Assembly: GCA_026214975.1 (NCBI GenBank)
Contig: JAOBSW010000948.1
Span: forward strand, 186,001 to 250,000
Direction: 5' to 3'
Length of the DNA: 64,000 nucleotides
Source: Gentiana macrophylla
Taxonomy: Eukaryota > Streptophyta > Magnoliopsida > Gentianales > Gentianaceae
Shown: positions 10,612-21,067 of the stretch, piece by piece
How positions within the stretch are numbered: position 1 is the first letter of the stretch
Layout: every line of letters starts with the position of its first letter
The notes under the pieces: generated by a model
Databases searched by the model: none
Told to the model about the DNA's origin: nothing
Seen by the model: only the letters and a program-made list of their open reading frames with translations
Position numbers and translations under genes: made by a program

Positions 10612-11259
10612 TGATTGGAGCTAAAATTCACCCTTCAAAAACAATTTATAAAGACTCAAAACCGTGGGCAAACTAACTCTCTAACCGGCAGTGTACCGGG
10701 TCGATTGCTAGAATAGCTACAGGAGTACGAGGTTGAACCCAAGGGAAAAGTGTTTGTGAGTACCAAAGCGAACGTGTTACTTAGTCTAAGTGATCAATGT
10801 TTTTAAAGTGCTTGTTTACTACAACGACACTAAAGTGATTCTTACTAACGAGTCTAAAGATAGAAAAGAAATAAAGAAGATTAAACTACTAGGTTTTAAA
10901 GATAGGTTAAAGGACATAGCCGAACCATGATCAAAATAGCTAGTTTCAACCCCAAGGTAGACAAACCGGAGTGTGCATTATAACAAACGAACTCGTGATT
11001 CGATTTCACGGGTACGAACTCCTAATCCCAAGGCTAAGGTCCGAACAACTCTCTCCTAACACCTATGCCGCCGCTAACTACCCTTCCCTAAAGAAGATTC
11101 ACTAACAAGACATGTTATGCACTAGAGTCGCTTAAACGTTAAAACGAGTAACCTCACTTAGGCTCGGGCTTAACAACTAAGCTTTAGTCTACACCGCGAT
11201 CTTAGAACCCTTTTCCACATCCCTCTATCTGAACAACTCTTTAGAGTGATGTGTGTGGT
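10612..11259 (-). repeat. E1 5' LTR, segment 1
   Basis: Matches the corresponding part of the left LTR. It is broken at 11259 by E2. Confidence 0.85.
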
Positions 11260-11582
11260 TGTTAAGGGTGAATTTATACGATTTATAACGCTATATTTTA
11301 TGATATTTTCTCCTCATATTCATATAATTTGCATAAGAAACGAGTGTTTAACGGAAGTATTGAGTGAATGAGGTTTTTAACGAGTTAATCGCAAAATAGG
11401 TTAATTTTGGTGTTTTAATTGTGATTTTATGATTATTTGGATGATATTACATTTTGCGATGTTTTAATGTGTTATAGGTACATGTTTGATGCTCAAATAA
11501 TGATCAAAAAGAGATAAGAGTCGAATATCATTGATGATAAAAGAGATAAAGATGAAGAAATCAAGATGAAGTCGATCCCGGA

Positions 11583-11800
11583 TCAAGCGCCCAAAGAATT
11601 TTGAATCAAGCGCCCCCAGTGGACGGGCGTTTGGTCAAATGGACGAGCGTCCGTGCTGATATTTTTGATTCAGAGTTTGGATGAAATTGCTGGACGAGCA
11701 TCCAATTTAAAGAAGGACGGGCGTCTGATCATGACTCGGCCCGATTCGAAGTTTGTATGGAAGAGTGGACGGGCGCTCAGTGGATCTGACGGGCGCCCAA
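11583..11800 (+). repeat. Array of GGACGGGCGTCC-like motifs in the E2 5' LTR
   Basis: Six or more G-rich plus-strand copies (near 11621, 11641, 11692, 11715, 11767 and 11788) plus C-rich partial copies at the left end. It ends about 30 bases before the TATA box. Confidence 0.8.
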
Positions 11801-11830
11801 AGAGTCGACTTAGTCGAAACGACTTGAAAA

Positions 11831-11841
11831 TCTATATATAG
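11831..11841 (+). promoter_or_regulatory. TATA box of the E2 LTR
   Basis: CTATATATAGG just after the motif array; repeated in the 3' LTR near 24611. Probable core promoter of the genomic RNA. Confidence 0.65.
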
Positions 11842-12835
11842 GCGGCAGTTTCTCAACCCTAAGGATACCAACTACACAATACTCAAAACCCTAATCCTAG
11901 GGGCGGCTTTAGGCTGCGATTTTTACACTTTCTTTTCCAGTTTTTATGATCCAAATCCTAGATTAAAATTAGTAGTTTTTATGCACTTTTCTTCTACAAT
12001 TTCAAGTTGCAAGAGGATGTTTAGAGGCTAGGCCTTCATCAAACGAGCATTGTGAAGCCTATCCAACACGTTTTGATTCCGGTTCTTCGATTATATTGTG
12101 AGTTCTTATCTAAAGTTGTTTCCTTTATCATGTTTTATATTGTTTATTGCAATTATATCGAAAGATGTGCATGCTTGATCGCTTTGTGTTGATGAAAGTC
12201 ATATAAACGTTGGATCATCGTGATAAGGAATAGATGTTTAATCAGATAACGAGAGTTAATAGGTTAGATTTCTAGGTTACTTAACGTTAAGTTTACACCT
12301 TTAATTGGTAAAGTCGTTAATCTTTAAATCGAAAGATATAGATTAATAGGTGAATTATCTAAGAAATTAGTGGTTCACGCTTTTAGACAAGGTGAAATCA
12401 CAACTTGGTTAGAAAACACAATAAAATCGAGATAGGGGTTGATACTTGTTATGATAGGTGGATCAATCGCCGCTTGCTCGTTATAATTTGATCAAATCCC
12501 TTGAACTTGAATTGTTTAGTTAATCAATTCCCTTTATTGCATACTAGGTTTAGTTTAGTTTAAATTGGTTCGAAACTATCTTTCCCGGCTTTAGATCTTA
12601 TCTTCTCATTCTGGGCCATTTATTGTTATCCTTCGCTTTAGTTATTCCTGCTTAGTTTATTTGCCGCTTAGTTTTAGTAATCGTGACATAGGTTAGTTAG
12701 TTAAACAAAGACTAGATTCCCAATCGTTAGTTCCCGTAAGATCGACCCGTATCAACCTCTTTACTACGATCCTTGCACTTGAGGTATATCGATTATAAAT
12801 TTATTACTTGTTAATAAAACTCCGTGACAAGTTTT

Positions 12836-12853
12836 TGGTGCCGCTGTCGGGAA
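12836..12853 (+). other. E2 primer binding site
   Basis: TGGTGCCGCTGTCGGGAA, 6 bases after the LTR end. It is a diverged version of the tRNA-Asp-type PBS seen in E1. Confidence 0.7.
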
Positions 12854-13633
12854 CCAAACGGTTGCCTAGTGTTTGTTTTTGTTTTTTCGTGTTTAATTAT
12901 TTCTTGTTCTTGTTTTTGTAGATTTTAATTAGGTAATTAGGGTTTTAGTTTAGGTTTAAGGGCCTTCCTTTGTAGTTCCTCGGGATTAGTTTTTCTTTTC
13001 TATTTCTTCTTTTTCCATCTGCTTTTCTTTTTCGCTTCTTTTTTTTTCTTCTTTCCCCTTTCTTTCTCGCAAATTTTTCGCTTCGTTTCTAGTTTTCCCG
13101 CTACCAAACGGGCGCCTGGATCTTGACGCCCGTCCGCTGAAAATTTTCAACTCAGCGCTTATCATTTTTAGACGAGCGCCCATAAAATTTGGACGCCTGC
13201 TCAAGTTTTTTTCAAGACCAGACGAGCATTTGGGCATCCGAACGCCCGCCCAAATTAAAGTTAGGCAGACGCCCGCCCAAACCTTGGACGCCTGGGTCTG
13301 TTTATCTTTTCCTTAATAATCCTGCTCTCTTTCTTCCTTTCCATTCTTTTCTTTTATTAGGCTTTTAATTTCTTAGTCTTTAGGTTGCTTTCACTCGCTT
13401 TTGGTCCGGTTTATGCAAACTCGGAGTCAAAAGGACCGTTATTATACACTCTCGACCCGAGCGAACCGTAGTCCGCCAAACAGCAGATTTTCCGCTCGCG
13501 CTCCTTCAAGAAGCCGATCAAGATCTAGAGGATCGCTTAAATAAGAATTCAAAACTTCGTAATTATGGTCGCTAACGATAGACGACATTGGCGCACTCAC
13601 GCCATGCCTGGCTAAGTCAAAGTCAACCCGCTA
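12854..13633 (+). other. E2 leader with a second motif array (13104-13298)
   Basis: Non-coding leader between PBS and gag. At 13104-13298 it holds GACGCCCGTCC, GAACGCCCGCCC and similar copies, mostly with the C-rich form on the plus strand, opposite to the LTR array. Confidence 0.65.
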
Positions 13634-14920
13634 TTGTTATTCCAAACATTACCGCATTGCACTTCGAGCCAAAGCCGGACTTATTCAGATGATGCAAAGA
13701 TGCATCTATTTTCCATGGTTATCAATGAGAATCCCCATACTCACTTACATACATTCTTAGAGATATGCGGTACTACACGCATCCAAGGAGTAAGTGAGGA
13801 TGCTATAAAATTGAAACTATTTCCATTTTCATTGAAGGGAGAAGTCAAGAGTGGTACACCTCTCTCCTCACCGAATCTATTACTACCTGGTCCGAACTTG
13901 AAAAAGAATTTTTAAGTCAATATTTTCCACCTTCAAAGACAAAATTTCAGTTGTTTAAACGAGATATTCACTTTCTATGAGAAAGAGAATGAATCCTTTT
14001 CGAGTGTTGGAAAAGATTCAAGTCTCTCGCTAGAAAGTGTCCTCACCATGGCTTGCCACCGAAAGGCAAGTCAACACGTTTTTTAGTGGATTGACCGAAA
14101 TGATAAAAGGCATGGTCAATAGTTCATCCGTGGGGCGCTTTTGAAGAAAACGCTGATGAGGGGTGGGCACTCGCTCGAGGACATTGCCAAATACAACTAT
14201 GCTCCTCTTATCAAGCCATTCAAGCACCTCCTCCTCCTATGATTGAGGAAGTGAACATGCAAGTTTGATTGCCATGCCGCAGTATGCATGGCAACTTCTC
14301 AAGTTTCAAATCGGATGAATCAAACTTCTTTTTTCCACGTAACCCTTAGGTTCTCAGACAGAGAGCTATTGTCGATCGCCACGTGATTGGCCAAAGGTCA
14401 ATTCAACTTCAACCTTATCAAGTGAATGTTGTTCATGATTATGGACAAAAGATAATCAAGTCACATGTCGTAATTGTGACGAGGTGGGACACACATCTAG
14501 ATTCTGGCCGTCCTACGAACGGACACGTCAAGTAAATGCATTCTATGGCCGTAACAATCAAATGTTTAATCAATTTTCTCGCCGTAATAATCTCCAAAAC
14601 CAAGGGTTCAATCAATCTTCAAGTTTCAATCCAAATTCTAATTTCAATCAGAATCAAAACTCCAATAGAAAACCCTGGTTTTCCTCGGAACTGTAATTCC
14701 AATTTTTCTAATTCTAATCAAAGGTTCAATCAAAATTGGCCCGCCAATTCTAATCTCGTCGCTGTCAAAGTCGGCCCAAAATTTCTATTCTCAAAATTTC
14801 CAAACTCTCTCAAGGCCCCTCCCAATCTAACAATCTTGAAGCTAAATTGGAGGAGCAAAGTAGATCAATGAAAATCTTGAGAGGCAATTGGGCAACCGGC
14901 CGAGCAGCCTAGCTTCGAGA
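13634..14920 (+). pseudogene. E2 gag polyprotein, frameshifted
   Basis: Athila-type gag in pieces. 13634-13915 has FLEICGTTRIQGVSEDAIKL and FPFSLKGE, matching the retrotransposon gag (capsid) domain. The following part (13916-14240) keeps the KENESF and HSLEDIAK signatures after shifts. A zinc knuckle at 14466-14507 reads CRNCDEVGHTSRFW, with the final Cys replaced. An Asn/Gln/Phe-rich tail follows (14508-14700), then a charged helix near 14830. Known role: Gag forms the virus-like particle in the cytoplasm and packages the RNA. It is broken by several indels, so no full protein is expected. Confidence 0.75.
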
Positions 14921-15359
14921 CCAGTAGGCAACCGCCCGCCACCGAGAAAATCCAAAGGGTGGTCAAGTTGCTCAAACCGACTTGAACAATGGCCAATGTA
15001 ATCGACTCGCACTCATCAATTCCATACGGTAGGAGGAGGCCAAAGTGCAATGAATTTAAGAAGTGGTACTGTTAGTGGTCCTTCCCACCAGGAAACCACA
15101 CTAGCCCCTCCTCGCCGCTGATAAGGCAGAGAGGGAAGCCGAGCACCTACACCCTCGGCCGAAAGAGAATACTGTGTGGTCGATCCCCCGAGAGGTGAAA
15201 AAGTTGGAAGTCCTCGTGTGGCCGATCCTCGAGGAGTGAAGAATCATGTGAGTCGTGAGGCCGATCCTCGACTAATAAAAATATTGAAAAAGTCATAGGT
15301 GGAAGGATCTCGAAGACAAAGTCACAAGCTGCATCTTCAAAGAAAGTCTTTTCTCGAGA

Positions 15360-16113
15360 ATGACTGAAAAAGCTTCCATTTCCACCAAGAAAGAGCAACA
15401 TCCTTTGAGTGAAGATAAGAAGTATGAAAAGGTGTCGAACCTTTTGAAAATACTCTGTAAATCTTCCATTATCGAGGTCTTGGTTGAAATGCCTAAGTAT
15501 ACAAAATTTATCAAGGATGTTGTTTCTTCAAAAGGAAGTTGTCGATATGGAAAGGCTGATTGGTGAGGATTGTTCAATGATCAATTATGAAGACTTACCA
15601 ACCAAGAGAGGTGACCCGGAAAGTTCGTGGCATAAAGTGTTAATGGGAGGCCTGGTCTTCCCTAACTCTTTGTGTGACTTGGGTGCATCTATAAGCCTCA
15701 TGCCATTGTCTGTGTGCAAACAACTGGGTTTAATTGATCTTCTAGAACCCACTACCATGAATTTGCAATTCGGTGATAGATCTTCTAAGAAAGCAGTGGG
15801 AATCTTAAAAGACATACTAGTTCAAATCGATAGATTTACCTTTCCCGTGGACTGGTACGTCCTAGACATTGAAAAAGATGAAAATGTCCCCCTGATTCTT
15901 GGAAGACCTTTTTCGTTCTACACCGAGCCCTCATTGATCTGCTATGGTGGGAAAGTGACGATACGTGTTGGTGATCAAGAGGTAAGCTATAATTTCTCCA
16001 GATCCACTCAAATACCCTCTGGGCCTCCAACCGGTTTTTCCACTGAGGAGACGTTTGACGACTTCGATGATTTGATGGAAAAGCAAGTCATGGTCTGCGG
16101 TAACCGAGTATGA
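15360..16113 (+). pseudogene. E2 protease domain and flanks
   Basis: The longest open piece of E2 (209 codons, 15484-16113), preceded in another frame by the linker at 15360-15566. The aspartic protease core has CDLGASISLMPLS with DLGAS at the catalytic site, as commonly seen in Athila-type proteins in place of the retroviral DTGS, and the second signature PLILGRPF near 15890. Known role: cleaves the Gag-Pol polyprotein. The region before it (14920-15360) is heavily decayed. It is followed by broken linker sequence and then RT on the same strand. Confidence 0.8.
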
Positions 16114-16489
16114 GCGATCGTTGATAATTTGAATAATCATGGTGTGGTAAGTCTAGAGCGCTTAGATTTCAATTCAAGGATGAGTTGTTGAAATGAGAAG
16201 CTTTGGCGGTGGGACCACTAAGTAAACTCAGCCGATGTTGAGTTGAAAAGTGGAGAGCTCAAATCTAGTTTTAAGACCCCGCAGATTTGGTGTTGAAGCC
16301 ATTGCCTAAACATCTTATGTATGTATTTTTAAGAGAAGGTGACAAGCTTCCATTGATTATATCCGCCAAGTCGTCTCTGCTTAGAGGAAATGAAATTAAT
16401 CAACGCCTTGAAGAAAAAACGAAAAAGCCTTTGGTGGCAAGTAGAGATATCGAGGATATCTCCCGACATCCAGATGCATAAGATCAAGA

Positions 16490-17290
16490 CAAATGAGGGT
16501 GCGAATGTGTTAGACAGCCCCAGAGGAGGCTCAACCTCATATGCAAGAGGTGGTTAAGAAAGAAATCATCAAACTTCTCGGACATGGGAATCATATATGC
16601 CATCACGATAGTGAATGGGTTTCCGACTCGTAGTTCCCAAAAAGGTGGAATTACGATTGAGAAGAATGAGAAGGAGAGGAAATAGCATTGAGACTTGTCA
16701 CCTGGGTTACAGAGTCAGATCGATTATCGAAAGCTCAATGAGGTAACCATGAAGGATCACTTTCCCTTCCATTCATTGACCAGATGCTTGAACGTCTGGC
16801 GGGACACGATTCTATCGCTTCGAAGGATATTCGTGATACTTTCGTGATACCCATTGATCCAAACCGACCAAGAAAAACCACTTTCACCGCTTATGGTACA
16901 TTCACCCACAAGCGTAATGCCATTTGGTCTCAGGTAATGCCCCTACCTACTTTTCAAAGATGTATGTCGCTATCTTTGACGGGCTAGTAGAAAAGCGTAT
17001 GGAAATCTTTATGGACGATTTTTCGGTCTTTGGTCAGTCTTTTGATGATTGTCTTGACAACCTTGACCAGGTCTTATCCAGATGCGTGGAAAAGAACTTA
17101 GTACTCAATTGGGAAAAATGCCATTTCATGGTTGATGAAGGAATAGTTCTTGGCCACAAAATCTCCGCCAAAGGTATAGAAGTTGACAGGCAAAAGTAGA
17201 AGTTTATCGAGAAGATGAGTTATCCCAAGAGTGTGCGTGAAGTGAGAGGCTTTCTTGGACATGTCGGTTTCTACAGTAAGATTCATTCAA
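16490..17290 (+). pseudogene. E2 reverse transcriptase domain, frameshifted
   Basis: RT recognised in successive frames: MLERLAGHDS and KTTFTAYGTF (16784-16987), then an out-of-frame MPFGL equivalent and VEKRMEIFMDDFSVFGQS with the catalytic MDD intact (16924-17199), then NLVLNWEKCHFM and GHKISAKGIEVDR. Known role: copies the genomic RNA to DNA. Shifts at about 16930 and 17200 and an upstream region with many stops (16490-16780) prevent a continuous product. Confidence 0.8.
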
Positions 17291-17880
17291 GACTTCTCCA
17301 AGATAGCCAAGCCCTCGCCTACTTTACTTAAAGAAGACGCTGAGTTCAATTTTGATGAGAGCCGCAAGCAAGCGCTTGAGGAGATTAAGGACCGCTTGAT
17401 CTCTCGCCCAATTCTCATATCGCCTCGACCGAATATACCTTTCGAGCTTATGTGGCGATGCATCCAACTATGCAACAGCCGTTTCTAGGACAAAAATCAA
17501 AGCGGAAATTCCACCAATCTATTACGCCACCACACATTGAATCCTCTCAAGTTAACTATACTACTATCAAAAGGAATTATTGGCCGTAGTCTTTGCTATG
17601 GACAAGTTTCGTAGCTACTTGTTAGGTGCTCAAGTGATTGTGTGGACTGATCACGCTGCTTTGCGATATCTGATGACTAAGAAGGAGGCCAAACCGCGCT
17701 TATCGCATTGGATAATCGACTTCTACAAGAGTTTGACGCTCAAATTAAAGACAAAAAGCGGCAAGAGAAATGTCGTGGCGGATCATGTTTCAAGAATGTT
17801 AAGTGAGGAAAAGGATGATCCAGATGATATAGATCTTTACTTTCCTCTTGAGAATATTATGCTTATCGACGGTTGTCCTC
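17255..17880 (+). pseudogene. E2 RNase H domain, frameshifted
   Basis: 17255-17488 carries the connection segment to RNase H; 17580-17830 carries AVVFAMDKFRSYL, WTDHAALRYLMTKK and NVVADHVSRM, all typical of gypsy RNase H. Known role: degrades RNA in the RNA-DNA hybrid. It is broken by a frameshift at about 17488-17580. Confidence 0.8.
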
Positions 17881-17884
17881 CTGA

Positions 17885-19530
17885 TGTTCCATGGTATTCT
17901 TCCATTGTCAATTACCTTCATTCCCGATATCTCGATGTAATTGTCCTATCAGAGAAGAAAAGTTCTTCTCTCGATTTGAAATCTTCGCTTGGGATGAACC
18001 TTATCTGCTTAAGATCTCAGATAGATGGTTTGCTTGTGAGATGTGTTCCGTAACTGAGCAACATGATATTATTGAGCAAAGGCCACAAAGTGGACCCACC
18101 TGAGGTCACTTTGGTCCTTGGAAAACTGCTGCTAAGATCTTCCAATCCGGTTTCTATTGGCGCATGATCTTTATGACACGTAAGCTTTCTATAAAGCTTG
18201 TGATAGGTGCCAAAGAACCGGTACTGACAAGGCGCTTTGACATGCCTTTGACGCCCATCTTAGAATGCGAAGTCTTTGATGTATGGGGTATCGATTTTAT
18301 GGGACCATTCCCATCATCTTGTGGTAACAAGTACATCTTAGTTTGCATGGATTACGGTTTAAATGGGTAGAGGCTCAAGCCACCTCACAATGATCATAAG
18401 ACGGTCATGAAATTCTTAAAGAAGAACATCTTTGTGAGATTTGGATGTCCACGTGCCTTGATCTGATGAAGCGGACACATTTCTCGCAACCGAACCCTCA
18501 GAGAAAGTGCTTGAGAAGTATGGTGTTCGCTACAAAATTGGCACACCATATCACCCGATGACTAGCGGTCGTTGAAAGGAGCAACCAAAGTATTAAGAAG
18601 ATCCCCGAAAAACGGTCAACAGCCATAGAAAAGACTCGAGTCTAAAGTTGGATGATGTACTATGGGCATATAGAACCGCCTATAAGACTCCTATGTACAT
18701 CTCCATATCAAATGGTTTATGGTAAGCCATGTCATCCGCCAATGAGTTAGAGCACAGAGCTTATTGGGCTACAAAGTTTTTAAACTTCGATACCCAATCT
18801 TGTGGAAAACATCGATTGCAACAAAGCTGTAATGAGTTAGATTTAATTCGCACTCCAGTGCCTCACGAAAGTGCCAGGATCGCAAGGAAAAGACGAAACT
18901 CCTTCACGATGCTAAAATTAAGAAGCGAGAATTTCAAGTTGGGGAACAAGTTTTATTATACAATTCCCAGGTTACATCCTGCTCCTGGTAAGCTTAGGAC
19001 ACGATGGTCCGTCCCTTTGAGATTCTCCAAATTATTCCTAGAGGCGCCTTAGAACTACGAGGTTATGGTGACCAACCGCTTTGAGTAAATGGTCAAAGGC
19101 GTAAGCACTACATTGGTGAACCCAAGGAAAAGCCTTTGATTGTTCGCTTCCTCGATATCCTCGGTGTGGTACTAAAGAAGTCGAAGAATTTGATGAGTTT
19201 TCACCCGACCTATTCTCGTGAGGATGACGGGTAGTGGTCGATCCAAGAAATTCTAGCAGTAGTTGGGATATGGAAGAGTATGAGAGGGAGCGCCACCAAA
19301 CGCCATCGTAAGACTCGTAAGATGAAGAAGTCAACCACGGGAGGTTCAAACGTGTTTGGAAAGCTATCAAAGATTTCACCCCATGTGTTAAGTGTCGCTT
19401 TCGCAAATCGAACTACTAACCCAAGTCTAGACGAGGTAGTGGCAGCAGCAAAGTCAAATGGCCCGATCCAGCCGAGCTTTAAACAAAGGTTCGAGCTAAC
19501 GACATTAACCAAAAGCGCCACTAGGGGGCA
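17885..19530 (+). pseudogene. E2 integrase and C-terminal tail, frameshifted
   Basis: Zinc-binding N-terminal part is degenerate (17980-18160). The DDE core is recognisable from WGIDFMGPFPS (about 18283) through FLKKNIFVRFGCP and KIGTPYHP. The C-terminal part (18729-19052) has LEHRAYWATKFLNFD, LGNKF and PGKLRTRWS, matching the end of Athila pol. A basic/Ser-rich tail occupies 19280-19537. Several stops lie inside the core (near 18465 and 18575). Known role: inserts the cDNA into the host genome. Confidence 0.75.
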
Positions 19531-19539
19531 AACCTAGAT

Positions 19540-20065
19540 ATCATCATCTTTAGTCATTCTTGTTTTATGCTTTTGTAGTTTTAGTATTTAAGTTTAGTTT
19601 ACTAAGTTTTGCTTTTGTTTGTATCCGCGCTTAGTTGTGCTTGCTAGATATGGATTTTGGAGTTCTACCAGAGGAGTTTCCTTTCCAGAGAGGATCCCAC
19701 TTATCACCGTAGAGATGACGGACCGGGAGGGACCATAGTTTTGCATGTAGACTTCGATATTAGTACCCGCATCGTGGATCGCCACCTATGTTCTTATTGT
19801 TCCTCGATGTTCGGGAGGTGGAGACTTTACTACCGAGGAGTTGCAGCAGCTCTAGGACGCCCATACACAATCCTCGAATGATCCGATGTCGACAGATTTA
19901 GGCTACAAGGCCGCAAGTCGAACATTTTCGGGTGTTGATGTGGCTAGTGAAGACCGGGGTTTGCAGGATGAGTATGACTTCCTCCGTGATTGATATGCTC
20001 CGCCGCCTTATCCGGAAGTTGTGGATTGGTCGGAAATTTACGATGACTAGCGATTAGGTTGTTTC
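19540..20065 (+). other. E2 region between the integrase tail and the post-pol block
   Basis: No conserved domain. Short acidic/Tyr-rich frames suggest a degraded extension of pol, but no family is recognised. Confidence 0.35.
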
Positions 20066-20108
20066 ATCGAGCAAACGACGAAACAAAGCGCCGTGGGAGG
20101 CAACCCAC
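20066..20108 (+). other. Conserved post-pol block of E2
   Basis: TCGAGCAAACGACG, AAACAAAGCGCC and GGGAGGCAACCCA in order, homologous to E1 8846-8891. It marks the end of the pol region. Confidence 0.75.
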
Positions 20109-20262
20109 TATTTTCTATTTTTTTTTACCTATTTTCTAGTAATTTTAAGTAACTCGTCGCTTTTCATTTGTATTTTTGAGGTTTTGTTTAAGTATAATGA
20201 GAAAATGCGAATTTGAATTTGAATTGCATGAAATTGAATATTTTTTTGCATTTTTTCGCTTT

Positions 20263-20470
20263 TGACGCCCGCCCGCTGAATCGACGCCCGTCCGCCATAT
20301 GCACAATTGTTGAACGAAGGCCCAACATTCTTGGACGCCGTCTGAGAAACTCCTTCCAACTCAGACGTAAAGTGAGCATCCGGACGAAGGCTCGCTTATA
20401 TGGACGCCCGCCCAGCCTATATGATCTCCAAATTAACGCCCGTCCGATCTCCCTGGATGCCCGCTCGCAC
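20263..20470 (+). repeat. E2 post-pol motif array
   Basis: GACGCCCGCCCGCTG, GACGCCCGTCCG, TGGACGCCCGCCC, ACGCCCGTCCG and related copies, with the C-rich form mostly on the plus strand. It ends immediately before a TATA box at 20476. Confidence 0.8.
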
Positions 20471-20475
20471 TGCAC

Positions 20476-20488
20476 CTATATATATACC
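20476..20488 (+). promoter_or_regulatory. Putative internal promoter (TATA box) of the E2 accessory ORF
   Basis: CTATATATATACC lies within 10 bases of the array end, about 590 bases upstream of the accessory ATG at 21068. Confidence 0.5.
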
Positions 20489-21067
20489 CCCTCGCTTCCA
20501 TTTGTTTATTCGAATCGAAAATTTGAATTGGCAACCCGACTTTTGCCCTCCTCTTACCCTAAAATCCTCATTTCTAAACCAAATTGGGCGATTCAAGGCC
20601 CTACAAACAGCTCTCAATCCCCTCTTTTTGATTTTTCAAACGCAATCCACCAACATACAACCATTGTTTCAATCAAAGAACCTAGCTTGTGCGGTTTTCT
20701 TGGGGAAAAATCCAAACTTTCGGTCATTCGTATGTTGTTGTGGCTGCAAATCACCATTATCATCATCCTATCATCGCATTTGGTAAGAATCCATAAAATT
20801 TTCTAGTGGTTAATTCACGCTTTTTTTTAGTTCGATTTTCGAATCGACTTTTTCATATTTAATTTCACCTTATTGGTTTTTTTTCTTGTTTTGTTTATTT
20901 GTCTTGCTTCGCTGACGATCCGATGGTTATGAATGATGATGGATGGGCTGCATTGTGATTTGTTGTGGTTTGGTGTTGTGTTATTTGGGAAATCCCGCTT
21001 GGACGATAAACGGGTGGTTTTGTTTGATTTTGGGATTGGGGTTGTTTTGTGTAGCTTTAGTTGAGTC
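20489..21067 (+). other. Putative 5' UTR with intron for the E2 accessory ORF
   Basis: Plant 5'UTR-like sequence. A candidate intron begins GTAAGAATCC at 20783 and ends TGTAGCTTTAG at 21060, 7 bases before the ATG. Its interior is T-rich, as usual for plant introns. Splicing is inferred only. Confidence 0.4.

Larger units (their letters stand above)
11260..12829 (+). repeat. E2 5' LTR
   Basis: 1570 bp, starting TGTTAAGGGTG and ending CCGTGACA. Repeated at 24044-25606. Contains the motif array at 11583-11800 and a TATA box at 11831. Confidence 0.9.
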
